64,000 nt of DNA from CADEFX01 sp050260355 (GTDB lineage: Bacteria; Pseudomonadota; Alphaproteobacteria; Rhizobiales; Hyphomicrobiaceae), in NCBI GenBank assembly GCA_050260355.1, contig JBLNBZ010000128.1, positions 9,864 to 73,863 on the forward strand, read 5' to 3'. Positions 25,340 through 37,060 of the stretch are shown one piece after another (position 1 is the first letter of the stretch; each line of letters starts with the position of its first letter). The notes beneath the pieces were generated by a model. That model saw nothing but the letters and a program-made list of their open reading frames with translations. It had not been told where the DNA came from and made no database searches. The position numbers and the translations under genes are program-made.

Positions 25340-26923
25340 TCAGGCGTTGCCGCGCTTCGCCTTCTCGGCGAAGCGGACCGCCTCCTCGGCGGCCTTGAAC
25401 AGCGCGCGGGCCTTATAGACACACTCCATCTGCTCGGCCTCCGGCTGGCTGTCGGCGACGATGCCGGCGCCGGCCTGGACGTGCATGACGCCATCCTTCA
25501 CCAGCGCCGTGCGCAGAACGATGCACGTGTCCATGTTGCCGTCGGCGGAGAAATAGCCGACACAGCCTGCGTAGGGCCCGCGCTTGTCCTTCTCCAGCTC
25601 GTCGATGATCTCCATGGCGCGCACTTTCGGCGCTCCCGACAGCGTGCCGGCCGGAAAACCCGCCATCAGCGCGGCAATGATGTCGTGGCGCGGGTCGAGC
25701 TCGCCGTGCACGGTCGAGGAGATGTGCATGACCTGGCTGTAGCGCTCGATCTCGAAGCTTTGCGGCACACGCACGCTGCCGATGCGGGCGACGCGGCCAA
25801 CGTCGTTGCGCCCGAGATCGAGCAGCATCAGATGCTCCGCGCGCTCTTTGGGATCGGCGAGCAGGTCACGCTCCAGCGCCTTGTCCTCCTCCGGTGTCGC
25901 GCCGCGGCGGCGCGTGCCGGCAAGCGGCCGGATTGTGACCTGGCCGTCGCGCGCGCGCACCAGGATCTCGGGGCTCGAGCCGACCAGCGCGAACTCGCCG
26001 AAATCGAGATGAAACAGGAAGGGCGACGGGTTGGTACGCCGCAGAGCGCGATAGAGCGCGAATGGCGGCAGCGTGAACGGGGCAGAGAAGCGCTGGGCCA
26101 GCACCACCTGGAAGATGTCGCCGGCGGCGATGTAGTCCTTGGCCCGCAGCACCATCGCCCGGTACTCGTCGGGCGTAGTATTGGAGGTGGGCTCGGGGCT
26201 TTCGATATCGTGCCCGGACATGCGCGTGGAATGCGGCAGCGGCTCGTCGAGCGCACGCACCACGTTGGCGAGGCGCGCGACGGCCATGGCGTAGGCGTCC
26301 TGCGCAGACCGGCCGGCAGCAGGATACACCGGGGTCACCACGGTCATCTCGTCGCGGACCGCATCGAAGATGACCATCACGGTGGGACGCAAGAGGATCG
26401 AGTCGGGAATGCCGAGCACGTCGGGCCGCTGGTTGGGCAGGTGCTCGATCAGCCGCACCGTGTCGTAGCCCATATAACCGAAGATCCCCGCCGCCATCGG
26501 CGGCAGGCCGGGCGGAACCTCGATCTTCGACTCCGCGAGCAGCGATCTGAGCGACTCCAGCGCCGGCCGCGCGTCCGGCTCGAAAGCATCGCGGGCTGCC
26601 GCCGAGGTGCGGTTGATCTCGGCGCGATCGCCGAAGGCGCGCCAGATGACGTCGGGCTGCAGCCCGATGATGGAGTATCGCCCGCGCACGGCGCCCCCTT
26701 CCACCGACTCGAGCAGGAAGCTCATCGGCCGGTCGCGCGACAGCTTCAGCATGGCCGAGACTGGAGTCTCGAGGTCGGCGACGAGGCGCGTCCAGACGAG
26801 CTGCGCGGAGCCCGCACCGTAGCCCTTGGCGAAAGCTTCGAGCGAGGGCTCCGCCTCGATCATGGGACCAGCGAGCCGGCCGTCGAGCGGCGTCATGTCA
26901 ATGCGTCCATTGTGCCGGCCCAT
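25340..26923 (-). CDS. trpE: Anthranilate synthase component I
   Basis: The 527-residue chorismate-utilising enzyme makes anthranilate from chorismate with ammonia from TrpG. The N-terminal part holds the tryptophan feedback site, with LLESVEGG near residue 70. The C-terminal catalytic domain shows IFQVVLAQRF, SPEILVRARDG, IRPLAGTRRRG, FPAGTLSGAPKVRAMEIIDELE and the end motif VQAGAGIVADSQPE. It is separate from trpG, unlike the fused TrpEG of many rhizobia. The ATG at 26923 directly follows the ppiD stop; ATG codons at 26896 and a little further in are alternatives. Co-transcription with ppiD is likely. Confidence 0.95.
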   Translation of the reverse strand: MGRHNGRIDMTPLDGRLAGPMIEAEPSLEAFAKGYGAGSAQLVWTRLVADLETPVSAMLKLSRDRPMSFLLESVEGGAVRGRYSIIGLQPDVIWRAFGDRAEINRTSAAARDAFEPDARPALESLRSLLAESKIEVPPGLPPMAAGIFGYMGYDTVRLIEHLPNQRPDVLGIPDSILLRPTVMVIFDAVRDEMTVVTPVYPAAGRSAQDAYAMAVARLANVVRALDEPLPHSTRMSGHDIESPEPTSNTTPDEYRAMVLRAKDYIAAGDIFQVVLAQRFSAPFTLPPFALYRALRRTNPSPFLFHLDFGEFALVGSSPEILVRARDGQVTIRPLAGTRRRGATPEEDKALERDLLADPKERAEHLMLLDLGRNDVGRVARIGSVRVPQSFEIERYSQVMHISSTVHGELDPRHDIIAALMAGFPAGTLSGAPKVRAMEIIDELEKDKRGPYAGCVGYFSADGNMDTCIVLRTALVKDGVMHVQAGAGIVADSQPEAEQMECVYKARALFKAAEEAVRFAEKAKRGNA

Positions 26924-28819
26924 TCACTGCTGGCTGTCGAGCCCCAGCGTTCGTTTGTATACCGCGTCGTTGATCGAGACGCCGACGCGGTCCTGCAACG
27001 CGGTCACGTACTCGGAGAGGACGTCGCTCTGGACCTGGCGCCCGAGCTCCGTCTTGAGCTGGTCGGCCTGCTCCTGGGTGGGCGGCTGGGGCTCGGTGAT
27101 GTCGGTGACGACGACGACGCTGCGCGACTTGCCGTCCGGCGTCTCGACCGAGGTCGCCTTTCCCTTCGGCAAGGCAAACACCTGGCGCACGGCGGTCTGC
27201 GTGAGCGCCGAGGTCGGAGCGTTCCGCTTGAAGGGCTGCGAGGTCTCGAGCTTCAACCCCTGCTCTTTGGCAATATCGGCGAGCTTGTCGCCCTTGTTGA
27301 TGCGCTCCACGATCGCCTGCGCGGCCGACATGAGCGCCTTTTTCCTCTCGGCCTCGAGCCAATGCCGCTTGACGTCCTCCTGCACCTCCTCGAAGGACTT
27401 CTGCCGCTCGGGCGTGACGCTGGCGACGTCGATCCAGGCATAGCCGCCGTCGTCGAGCTCGACGGGGTCGCGGTCGAAGCCGACCTCGGCCTCGAAGGCG
27501 GCTGCTGCGATCTTCTCCGCCTCGGGCGCCTCGAAGGCGGGCTTGCCGTCGGGCGCCTTGCCGGTGCGGTCCGTGGCTTCCACGGCAATGAAGCGGAGCT
27601 TCAGGCTGTCGGCGATCTCCTTGAGCGGCTTGCCGCTGCCGCGTTCGTCGTCGATCTTGTCGTGCAGCGTCTGGATCTCGCGTCCGGCGCGCTCGCGGGC
27701 GAGCTCGTCGGCGATCTGTCCCTTCACGTCGTCCAGGGTGCGCTGCCGGCCGGGCTCTATGGCAGTGACGCGCACAATCGCGGTGGTGAACTGGCCGGCA
27801 ATGGGCTTGGAAAGCTGGTCCTTTTGGAGGGAGAAGGCCGCGTCCGCGATCTTGCTGTCGATCATGGCGCTGCGCGCAACGACACCCAGGTCGTAGTCGC
27901 TCTCCTTGAAGCCAAGCTGCTTTGCCTTCTCCTCGAAGTTCTTGGTGGCCGACAGCTCGGCGTAGGCCTTCTCGGCCGCCGCCATGTCGGGGAACGAGAG
28001 CTGCAGCACGTGGCGCTTCTCGGGATCGTTGAACTTGGCCTTGTTCTGCTCGTAGTACTCCCGCACCTCCTCGTCCTTGATCGGAATCAGCTTCTTGACC
28101 TCGTCGGTCGACAACACGAGCACGTTGATCTTGCGGTATTCGGGTGCCATGAACGAGCGCTTGTTCTGCTCGTAATACTCGCGGAGCTTGGCCTCGTCGG
28201 GATCGGCGACCTTGGCCGATTTCGCCGGATCGAGCGTCATGTAGGCGATCGTGCGCGTCTCCTCGCGGTAGCGATGAATGATGTCGACGGCGGCAGTCGG
28301 TGCAACGATGCCGTCGAGCAGCGTCTCGGTGAGCTGCTCGCGCAGGCCGGCGGCCTTGCGCTCGGCGAAGTAGCGCGCCTCCGAGATTCCATTCTGGCGC
28401 AATAGCTCGTTGAACTGATTGCGGTCGAAGCTGCCCGTGATGCCCTTGAAGTTGGGGTCGGAGCGGATGGCGTCGACGACCTCGGAGTCAGGATAGGCGA
28501 GGCCGAGCTGGCGGGCATGCGCGTCGATGGCCGCGGATCCCACCAGCCGCGACAGCACGCGGCTGTCGATGCCGAAGGCACGGGCCTGCTCCGGGGTCAG
28601 CCTGCGGCCGATTCGGCTCGACAGGGCGTTGATCTCGTTCTGGTACGCGTTCTGGAACTCGTCGGCGGAAATCTCGGTGCCGCCCACCTTGGCGAGCGAT
28701 CGCTGCCCGTAGCCCGTGAACACGTCGGCCACGCCCCAGATGGCGAAGCTGATCACGAGCATGGACAGCAGGATCTTGGCGAGCCAGCTTCCGGCGCCAC
28801 GTCTCAGTGCTTCCATCAT
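26924..28819 (-). CDS. ppiD: PpiD-like peptidylprolyl isomerase (SurA N-terminal domain foldase)
   Basis: The 631-residue protein is anchored by one N-terminal helix (LAKILLSMLVISFAIWGVAD, about 13-32) with the rest in the periplasm. It follows with the SurA/PpiD N-terminal chaperone domain (VGGTEISADEFQNAY; RRLTPEQARAFGID), a charged helical linker with KFNDPEKRHVLQL, and a parvulin-type isomerase region. It should help fold outer-membrane and secreted proteins near the Sec translocon. Its position between trpE and the divergent tpiA is a common alphaproteobacterial arrangement. Isomerase activity is often weak in this family and cannot be judged here. Confidence 0.9.
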   Translation of the reverse strand: MMEALRRGAGSWLAKILLSMLVISFAIWGVADVFTGYGQRSLAKVGGTEISADEFQNAYQNEINALSSRIGRRLTPEQARAFGIDSRVLSRLVGSAAIDAHARQLGLAYPDSEVVDAIRSDPNFKGITGSFDRNQFNELLRQNGISEARYFAERKAAGLREQLTETLLDGIVAPTAAVDIIHRYREETRTIAYMTLDPAKSAKVADPDEAKLREYYEQNKRSFMAPEYRKINVLVLSTDEVKKLIPIKDEEVREYYEQNKAKFNDPEKRHVLQLSFPDMAAAEKAYAELSATKNFEEKAKQLGFKESDYDLGVVARSAMIDSKIADAAFSLQKDQLSKPIAGQFTTAIVRVTAIEPGRQRTLDDVKGQIADELARERAGREIQTLHDKIDDERGSGKPLKEIADSLKLRFIAVEATDRTGKAPDGKPAFEAPEAEKIAAAAFEAEVGFDRDPVELDDGGYAWIDVASVTPERQKSFEEVQEDVKRHWLEAERKKALMSAAQAIVERINKGDKLADIAKEQGLKLETSQPFKRNAPTSALTQTAVRQVFALPKGKATSVETPDGKSRSVVVVTDITEPQPPTQEQADQLKTELGRQVQSDVLSEYVTALQDRVGVSINDAVYKRTLGLDSQQ

Positions 28820-28990
28820 CTGGCTGGATTTCCCGCTCGGTTCGGAGTTGGGCGCCGGCCGCGCAAATTGCCGCTATAGTGTCGGCGAGCCGTCCCGCGA
28901 TTGCGCGCGGGCTGGGCGCATCATAGGAATCTCGGAAAGCGCCCGCAAGCAAACGCGGCATCGGGAAGCATTCGACAGGCCGGGAGCATC

Positions 28991-29758
<768 letters not shown>

Positions 29759-29845
29759 TCGGCGCGAAAGCGTCAACGAGATAGGCCACATTGCGGCCGT
29801 CTCGCGCCTCGAGTATCCGCGCCGCTCGAACAAGAAGGCTCGACA

Positions 29846-30481
29846 ATGCCGCGCTGGTCAATCGCTGCTGCCGCTCTGCTTGCCGTGTCGCTGTCAATGG
29901 GGTTGGAAAGAAGCGCGGCGGAGCCTCTTCCCAAGGAGGAGTGCGACAAGCTCAAGGCGGAGCAGGCGGATCTGACCGCAGCCGGTGTGCGCGATCAGCT
30001 CGGGCGCGGCGCCGATTGGGGCAAGGTCAACCTCAACGCCGATCAGATGCGGCGGGTCGATCGCTATATCGTGCTGGAGGAGCAGTTGAGCTTCCGCTGC
30101 GGCCTGGCAAAACTGCGCGCGTCGCTGCCGGTGGCGGAGGAGGGCGGCGAGCAGGAGCTCGACGAGAACGGCCAGCCGATCCCGCCCAAGAAGAAGGACG
30201 GCGCCGGCGAGGCGAATGTTAAGCCGAAAGCCAAGGCGCCCGCCAAAGCCGCCTCCAGGCCGCAGGCCGGCGCGGAAACGAGCCCAGCTCCGAGGCCCAG
30301 GCCGAAGGCCGCCAAGGCGCCCTCCGACGGCAAGGCGCAGGCACAGTCCCAGCCGACGGCCGCAAAGCCGCGGCCCAAGCCGAAGGCCAAGGTCGATGAC
30401 GCCTACCGGCCGGCAACTCCGCAAGACCCGGGCGCCGATCCGTTTGCCGGCCAGGTTCCGGCTGCCCGGCCGAAGCAGTGA
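29846..30481 (+). CDS. Secreted lysine/proline/alanine-rich protein of unknown function
   Basis: The 211-residue protein has a signal peptide ending near RSAA. A charged helical domain of about 80 residues follows, with two Cys residues (EECDKL and FRCGLAKL) that could form a disulfide. A low-complexity tail rich in KPKAKAP and PRPRPKA repeats fills most of the C-terminal 110 residues. Basic tails of this type can interact with peptidoglycan or the outer surface. No family was recognised. It lies between tpiA and secG, which are closer neighbours in related genomes. Confidence 0.7.
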   Translation: MPRWSIAAAALLAVSLSMGLERSAAEPLPKEECDKLKAEQADLTAAGVRDQLGRGADWGKVNLNADQMRRVDRYIVLEEQLSFRCGLAKLRASLPVAEEGGEQELDENGQPIPPKKKDGAGEANVKPKAKAPAKAASRPQAGAETSPAPRPRPKAAKAPSDGKAQAQSQPTAAKPRPKPKAKVDDAYRPATPQDPGADPFAGQVPAARPKQ

Positions 30482-30605
30482 GAGCAACGGACGCAGCGCG
30501 CAGGATTGGCGCCGGCCGCGCGCGTGGTGTAGAAGCGCCGCAGAGATGACGCGGGAGGCCCGACGATCGCCGGCCTGCCCCGATCCGCGAAAGGTCTAGA
30601 GGCCC

Positions 30606-31004
30606 ATGGCCACCGTTCTGCTCGTTGTCCACCTGATGATCGCCGCCGCGCTGGTCGGCGTGGTGCTGCTGCAGCGCTCCGAGGGCGGGGCTCTCGGCAT
30701 CGGCGGCGGCGGTGGCGGCTTCATGACCGGCCGCGGGGCCTCCAACCTTCTGACCCGCACGACGGGGATCCTGGCCGGTCTGTTTTTCCTCACCAGCATC
30801 GGGCTGACGTTGATCGCCATGCACAGCGGACGCGCGCTATCGCCGCTCGATGCGGTCGGCAAGGCCGGCACGCCGGCCTCCAGCGGCCCGGCCGCGCCGG
30901 GCGGCAGCACCCAGGAGGCCCCGAAGGAGCCGGGCCGCGGAGGGGTGCTCGATACCCTGGAAAAGGGAAGCGAGCGGCTCCCGCAGGTGCCGAAGTCGCA
31001 GTAG
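30606..31004 (+). CDS. secG: Preprotein translocase subunit SecG
   Basis: The 132-residue inner-membrane protein joins SecY and SecE in the translocon. Two membrane helices (about 3-21 and 54-73) flank the conserved cytoplasmic loop VVLLQRSEGGALG...GGGGFMTGRGASNLLTRTT. A proline/glycine-rich C-terminal tail of about 50 residues is usual for alphaproteobacterial SecG. pyrG follows 109 bases later, a conserved tpiA-secG-pyrG order. Confidence 0.95.
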   Translation: MATVLLVVHLMIAAALVGVVLLQRSEGGALGIGGGGGGFMTGRGASNLLTRTTGILAGLFFLTSIGLTLIAMHSGRALSPLDAVGKAGTPASSGPAAPGGSTQEAPKEPGRGGVLDTLEKGSERLPQVPKSQ

Positions 31005-31113
31005 CCCGATCGTCCGGGTTGCGACGGCAATCGAGCCGGCGCGCCCAAGTCCCGGTGGACCGGGCGCGAAAGTTGCTTCGAATCAGGCCGCCGTTTGTGT
31101 ATTCTGCAAGCCC

Positions 31114-32742
<1,629 letters not shown>

Positions 32743-33226
32743 GTGCGGCGAGCGGGTGCGGCAGGAGAAGCCCGACGGCGCGGCGTGTGTCGCGTGCGCT
32801 CAATCCGCAGACTTATCCTCGCGCCGTGCCGTTGTGGCAAGCTCGTGCCGCCTCGGGTCGTGAGGGGTACTGCTGCAGCGGCTGCCGCCTCAGCCTTGAG
32901 CCCCGGGGGCGTAGTCCGATCGTCCCGCCTGGTTGGCCGCCAGACCAGCGGAGCGCCGATGCGGGACCCGGATGCGACGAGCTGGGCGTCCCAAGCCCAC
33001 ATTAGAGGCCAAAGGTCGACCGGGCTTTGGACGCCCGTTCCTTTTTGGGCCAAAGCCTCGGGTGCCCGGCACCGCGAGGGCGCCGGTCATTGCGGCGGGT
33101 GATGGCGTTCTCAGTGCTACCGAGCGAGGCGAATTCACGGGTAAGTGACACGCCCCGGCTGGAAGGGCGGGGGGCTGCAGCCCAGATGCTGGATAAGACC
33201 CCCAACACGCCAGCCGGAGACAAGCC
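32743..33226. other. Intergenic stretch after pyrG, no gene recognised
   Basis: Open frames here are short, arginine-rich shadows with no ribosome-binding site. Several short GC-rich inverted repeats occur (CTTTGG with CCAAAG around 33026-33057) but none with a clear T-run. A promoter for the AhpD-like gene may lie in the last 100 bases; no good hexamers stand out. Confidence 0.4.
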
Positions 33227-33688
33227 ATGCAACAGCGTATCGACTATCGTAAAGCCTCGCCCGCCGCGGTTCAGGCCATGGTTCAGCTGCAGGCGGCCGT
33301 CGAGAAGAGCGGGCTCGAGAAGAGCCTGATCGAGCTGATCAAGATCCGTGCCTCGCAGATCAACAAGTGCGCCTACTGCCTGCACATGCACACCAAGGAC
33401 GCGCGCAAGGCCGGCGTCAGCGAGGAGCGCATCTATCTGCTCAATGCCTGGCACGAGTCATCGCTTTACAGCGAGCGCGAGCGGGCGGCGCTGGCGTGGA
33501 CCGAGACGCTGACGCTGCTGCCGCAGGAAGGAGCGCCGCAGGAGGTTTTCGATTATGTGCGCGCGCAGTTCTCAGACGAAGAGATGGTCAACCTGACGCT
33601 CGCGATCGTGGCGATCAACGGCTGGAACCGGATCAGTGTCGGCTTCAATGTGAAGCATCCGGCGCCGGCAGAGACGGTGGCGGCCTAG
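33227..33688 (+). CDS. Carboxymuconolactone decarboxylase/AhpD-family protein
   Basis: The 153-residue helical protein has the AhpD redox motif C48-A-Y-C51-L-H-M-H55 within KIRASQINKCAYCLHMH. In AhpD-type members the two Cys residues and the His form a proton-relay peroxidase or reductase site. In gamma-carboxymuconolactone decarboxylase the Cys pair is lacking, so a peroxidase-like role is more probable. The helix ERERAALAWTETLTLLP is typical. It stands alone, with large gaps on both sides, so the physiological partner is unknown. Confidence 0.88.
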   Translation: MQQRIDYRKASPAAVQAMVQLQAAVEKSGLEKSLIELIKIRASQINKCAYCLHMHTKDARKAGVSEERIYLLNAWHESSLYSERERAALAWTETLTLLPQEGAPQEVFDYVRAQFSDEEMVNLTLAIVAINGWNRISVGFNVKHPAPAETVAA

Positions 33689-34083
33689 CCCGGCCGCATC
33701 GCCCTCGCACTTGAATGATTCCTGGCTTCATGCCCCGAGCCGTCGCGGGGTGACGGCTCCGCGACCTTTGCGCGCCAACAGCCGGCACCCCTCACGTCTT
33801 GCGTCCCTGGCCCCGGCGCGACAGCGCAGAGCCGGGGTAGCGCCCGTGCACGGGCGGCAAGCCGAGAAGGGTCCGTGCAGCCCGCGTGGAGTGTGGCCTT
33901 CGGGAAAATGCATGCGCAAGCGTGCGCGCCCGCACCTCGCGGGCAAGCCCGCAAGGATGTATGTGCTCAATCTGAGCCTGCACAAACCGGGGACTTCGGC
34001 TTTGCCGCCCTCGGCGCATCAGATATAAGCCCGGCAACGATGCAGCCCCGTGTGCTCGCGGCTCGCCAAGGATCGTTTCATCC
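33689..34083. other. Intergenic stretch before hisS, dense in palindromes
   Basis: No convincing gene. It holds GAGCCGTC/GACGGCTC (33737-33744, 33752-33759), CCCCGGC/GCCGGGG (33811-33817, 33831-33837), the perfect 16-base palindrome CGCCCGTGCACGGGCG (33841-33856) and GCGGGC-AA-GCCCGC (33939-33952). The hisS promoter should be in the last 100 bases but was not pinned down. Confidence 0.55.
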
Positions 34084-35571
34084 ATGCAGAAGACCAGAAA
34101 GGACCAGCGCCCGGCGGCCGAGCTGCCGAAGGGCTTCGTCGATGTCGCCGCGGAGGACCTGCAGGCCACCGCCCGCATGCTGGACACGATCCGGCGTGTG
34201 TACGAGTCCTATGGGTTCGAGCCGCTGGACACTCCGGCGCTGGAATACACCGAGGCGCTCGGCAAGTTCCTGCCAGATCAGGACCGGCCCAACGAGGGTG
34301 TATTCTCGTTCCAGGACGAGGACGAGCGCTGGCTGTCGCTGCGCTATGACCTCACCGCGCCGCTGGCGCGCTACGTGGCGCAGAACTTCGAGCGGCTGCC
34401 GAAGCCGTACCGGCGCTATGCGACCGGTCCCGTATGGCGCAACGAGAAGCCAGGGCCCGGGCGCTATCGCCAGTTCACGCAGTTCGATGCCGATACGGTT
34501 GGGACCGACAGCGTCGCGGCGGACGCGGAGATCTGCATGCTGGCCGCCGACACCATGGAGGCGCTCGGGATCGCGCGTGGCCAGTATGTGATCAAGGTGA
34601 ACAACCGCAAGGTGCTGGAGGGACTGCGCGAGGTCATCGGACTCTCCGGCGAGCAGCACGATGCGCGCTGGCTGACGGTGATGCGCGCGCTCGACAAGTA
34701 CGACCGGTTGGGCGATGGCGGCGTGCGCGCTCTCCTGGGGCCGGGGCGCAAGGACGAGAGTGGGGACTTCACGAAAGGCGCAGGCCTCGATCCTGCGTCA
34801 ATCATGACGATAATGGGGATTTTCGAGGCGGCCGAGGACGTCGGCGAGAAGCTTGCCCAGCTCGATGCGAGATTGAAGGACAGCGCCATTGGACAGCAGG
34901 GGCGCGAGGAGCTGGAGACGATCTGGCGACTGGTCTCGGCGTCGGGATATGGCGACGGCCGCATTGTTATCGACCCGTCCGTCGTGCGCGGGCTCGAGTA
35001 CTACACCGGTCCCGTGTTCGAGGCCGAGCTGACGTTCCAGGTGAAGAACGAGGACGGCCAGACCGTGCGCTTCGGCTCGGTCGGCGGCGGCGGGCGCTAT
35101 GACGGACTGGTCGAGCGCTTCCTCGGCCAGAAGGTGCCGGCGACGGGCTTCTCCATGGGCGTGTCGCGGCTGCAGGCGGCGTTGTCGGCCCTCGGCCGCA
35201 CTGGCGCCAGGGAAGGCTCGGGCCCCGTGGTGGTGCTGGTGATGGATCGCGCCGAGCTGCCGCGCTACCAGAGGATGGCGCAGGCGCTCCGCCAGGCCGG
35301 CGTCCGCGCCGAGATGTATCTCGGCACGTCGGGCGTGAAGGCGCAGATGAAGTATGCCGACCGCCGCGGCAGTCCGTGCGTCGTCATCCAGGGCGGCGAT
35401 GAGATCGCCAAGGGCGAGGTGCAGATCAAGGACCTGATCGAGGGCGCCAAGGCGGCGGCGACCATCAAGGATTCCAAAGAATGGCGCGAGGGCCGGCCGG
35501 CGCAGATCTCGGTGCCGGAGGCACGGCTCGTGGAGGCGGTGCGCGAGGTGCTGGCGCGGCATCGGGACTGA
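34084..35571 (+). CDS. hisS: Histidyl-tRNA synthetase
   Basis: The 495-residue class II synthetase charges tRNA-His. It shows motif 2 (YRRYATGPVWRNEKPGPGR), the His-A region GLEYYTGPVFE and motif 3 near GGGGRYDGLV. The C-terminal anticodon-binding domain includes VVVLVMDRAELP and ends at VLARHRD. It is slightly longer than the E. coli enzyme, as in related alphaproteobacteria. The neighbouring hisZ is a paralogue lacking a charging role. Confidence 0.97.
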   Translation: MQKTRKDQRPAAELPKGFVDVAAEDLQATARMLDTIRRVYESYGFEPLDTPALEYTEALGKFLPDQDRPNEGVFSFQDEDERWLSLRYDLTAPLARYVAQNFERLPKPYRRYATGPVWRNEKPGPGRYRQFTQFDADTVGTDSVAADAEICMLAADTMEALGIARGQYVIKVNNRKVLEGLREVIGLSGEQHDARWLTVMRALDKYDRLGDGGVRALLGPGRKDESGDFTKGAGLDPASIMTIMGIFEAAEDVGEKLAQLDARLKDSAIGQQGREELETIWRLVSASGYGDGRIVIDPSVVRGLEYYTGPVFEAELTFQVKNEDGQTVRFGSVGGGGRYDGLVERFLGQKVPATGFSMGVSRLQAALSALGRTGAREGSGPVVVLVMDRAELPRYQRMAQALRQAGVRAEMYLGTSGVKAQMKYADRRGSPCVVIQGGDEIAKGEVQIKDLIEGAKAAATIKDSKEWREGRPAQISVPEARLVEAVREVLARHRD

Positions 35572-35881
35572 GCTCCTGCTCATCCGCCATCCCGGCCGCA
35601 CGGCGCGAGGGTCGAGCGCCAGACTTCTCCCCGCGCGCCGGGAGGCGATTAGGCTGGAGGCAAAAGCGGTCGCGGTTGATTCCAGGTGGTCCGCGTTTTC
35701 CGCTCGCCGCCGAAACGGGGCGGGTGTAGGTGCTGCAACTTGACAATGTCAGCCGCTCCAGCTTCTTGACCCACCTCCCGACCTTGGTCCGCCGAGGGGA
35801 GGAGGGAGTTGTGCGCCGTGCGTCCTCAGGCAAATGGGAGAGCGCGCGACGCTCACATCTGGATGTGCTGAAGAACCGACC
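35572..35881. other. Intergenic stretch between hisS and hisZ
   Basis: Holds a partial CATCCCGGCCG repeat end near 35590 and a possible -35 hexamer TTGACA at 35740-35745, without a clear -10. No gene recognised. It probably carries the hisZ-hisG promoter. Confidence 0.35.
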
Positions 35882-37060
35882 ATGATCGCGACAACGGCAG
35901 AGAGGCTCGAGGCGCTGGAGGCGCAGTCCGCGCGCATCATGGCCGCGTTCACGGATGCGGGATACGAGCGCGTCGCGCCGTCCATCATCCAGCCCGCCGA
36001 TGTGTTCCTCGACGTTGTCGGCGAGGCGCTGCGCGCACGCACGTACGTGTTCGCCGACCAGGAGGGCGCGGAGCTGTGCCTGCGGCCGGAGCTGACCGTT
36101 CCGGCGTGCCGCATCTACCTCGAGCGGCACCCGGCGGGCGGTGTGCCGGCGCGCTTGTGCTACAACGGCCTCGTGTTCCGCTATCAGCCGGGCGGCGGCT
36201 CGGCGGCGCATCCGCGCGAGCTCGCGCAGGCCGGCATCGAGTCGTTTGCCGCGGCCGATCCGATCGCGGCCGATGTCGAGGTGCTGCTGCTCACACTGAA
36301 AGCGATCCGTGCCGCCGGCGTCGACCACATCCAGCTCCGTATCGGCGACCTCGGCCTGTTCAATGCTCTGCTCGGCGCCATCGAGATGCCGGAGCGCTGG
36401 CGCACGCGCCTCAACCACCTGTTCTGGCGACCCGACGCATTCCGCGCGGAGCTGAGGCGCCTCGCGTCGGTGCCGGCCGCCGCCGTCGAGGGATTGCCCG
36501 AAGATCTGCTTGCAGACTTGGACCCGGGCGATCCTGCGCGGGCCGAGGAGCGCGTGGGCCAGCATCTGGAGGCGCAGGGGCTCGAGATGATTGGCGCGCG
36601 CACGATCGCGGAGATCACGGAGATCCTGCTTTCGGCAGCGGCCGACGCGCGCTCCGCCCCGCTCCCGCCACGGACGGTGGATCTGGTCGAGGACTATCTG
36701 GCGATCGCGGGGCCGGTCGGGGCGATCGCGCCCAGGATCTTGGAGCTGACGCGCGCCCACGGCGCCGATATCACGGCTGCGCTCGAGACATTCCAGGGGC
36801 GGCTCGCACGCATCGGGGCGGGCGGGATCGCCATCGAGGAGGCCGACTTCTCCGCCGAGTTCGGCCGCAACTTCGAGTACTACACGGGCTTCGTGTTCGA
36901 GGTTCTTTCGCCGCAGCTCGGCCCGAAGAGCCCGCTGGCCGGCGGCGGCCGCTACGACCGCATGCTGAAGTCCGTCGGCGCCAAGTCCGACGTGGCCGCA
37001 GTGGGCGCTGCCATCTACACCGAGCGCGTCAGGCTGGCCGTCGAGGGAGGCTGCTCATGA
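35882..37060 (+). CDS. hisZ: ATP phosphoribosyltransferase regulatory subunit HisZ
   Basis: The 392-residue protein is a catalytically silent histidyl-tRNA synthetase paralogue that activates short-form HisG and confers histidine feedback. It keeps the class II core (QEGAELCLRPELTVPACR; RLCYNGLVFRYQPGG) and a variant of the histidine pocket, GRNFEYYTGFVFE. It lacks the tRNA-binding C-terminal domain. The ATG at 35882 is preferred; another 16 codons earlier is possible. The stop overlaps the hisG ATG by four bases (ATGA), indicating translational coupling. Confidence 0.93.
   Translation: MIATTAERLEALEAQSARIMAAFTDAGYERVAPSIIQPADVFLDVVGEALRARTYVFADQEGAELCLRPELTVPACRIYLERHPAGGVPARLCYNGLVFRYQPGGGSAAHPRELAQAGIESFAAADPIAADVEVLLLTLKAIRAAGVDHIQLRIGDLGLFNALLGAIEMPERWRTRLNHLFWRPDAFRAELRRLASVPAAAVEGLPEDLLADLDPGDPARAEERVGQHLEAQGLEMIGARTIAEITEILLSAAADARSAPLPPRTVDLVEDYLAIAGPVGAIAPRILELTRAHGADITAALETFQGRLARIGAGGIAIEEADFSAEFGRNFEYYTGFVFEVLSPQLGPKSPLAGGGRYDRMLKSVGAKSDVAAVGAAIYTERVRLAVEGGCS

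Noticed and set aside
25481..28405. A 974-codon open frame on the plus strand
   Set aside because: Antisense shadow of trpE and ppiD; leucine- and arginine-rich with no motif or ribosome-binding site.
34200..34230. tRNA-like T-arm words such as GGGTTCGAG
   Set aside because: They lie inside the hisS reading frame and no acceptor or anticodon arm can be folded around them.
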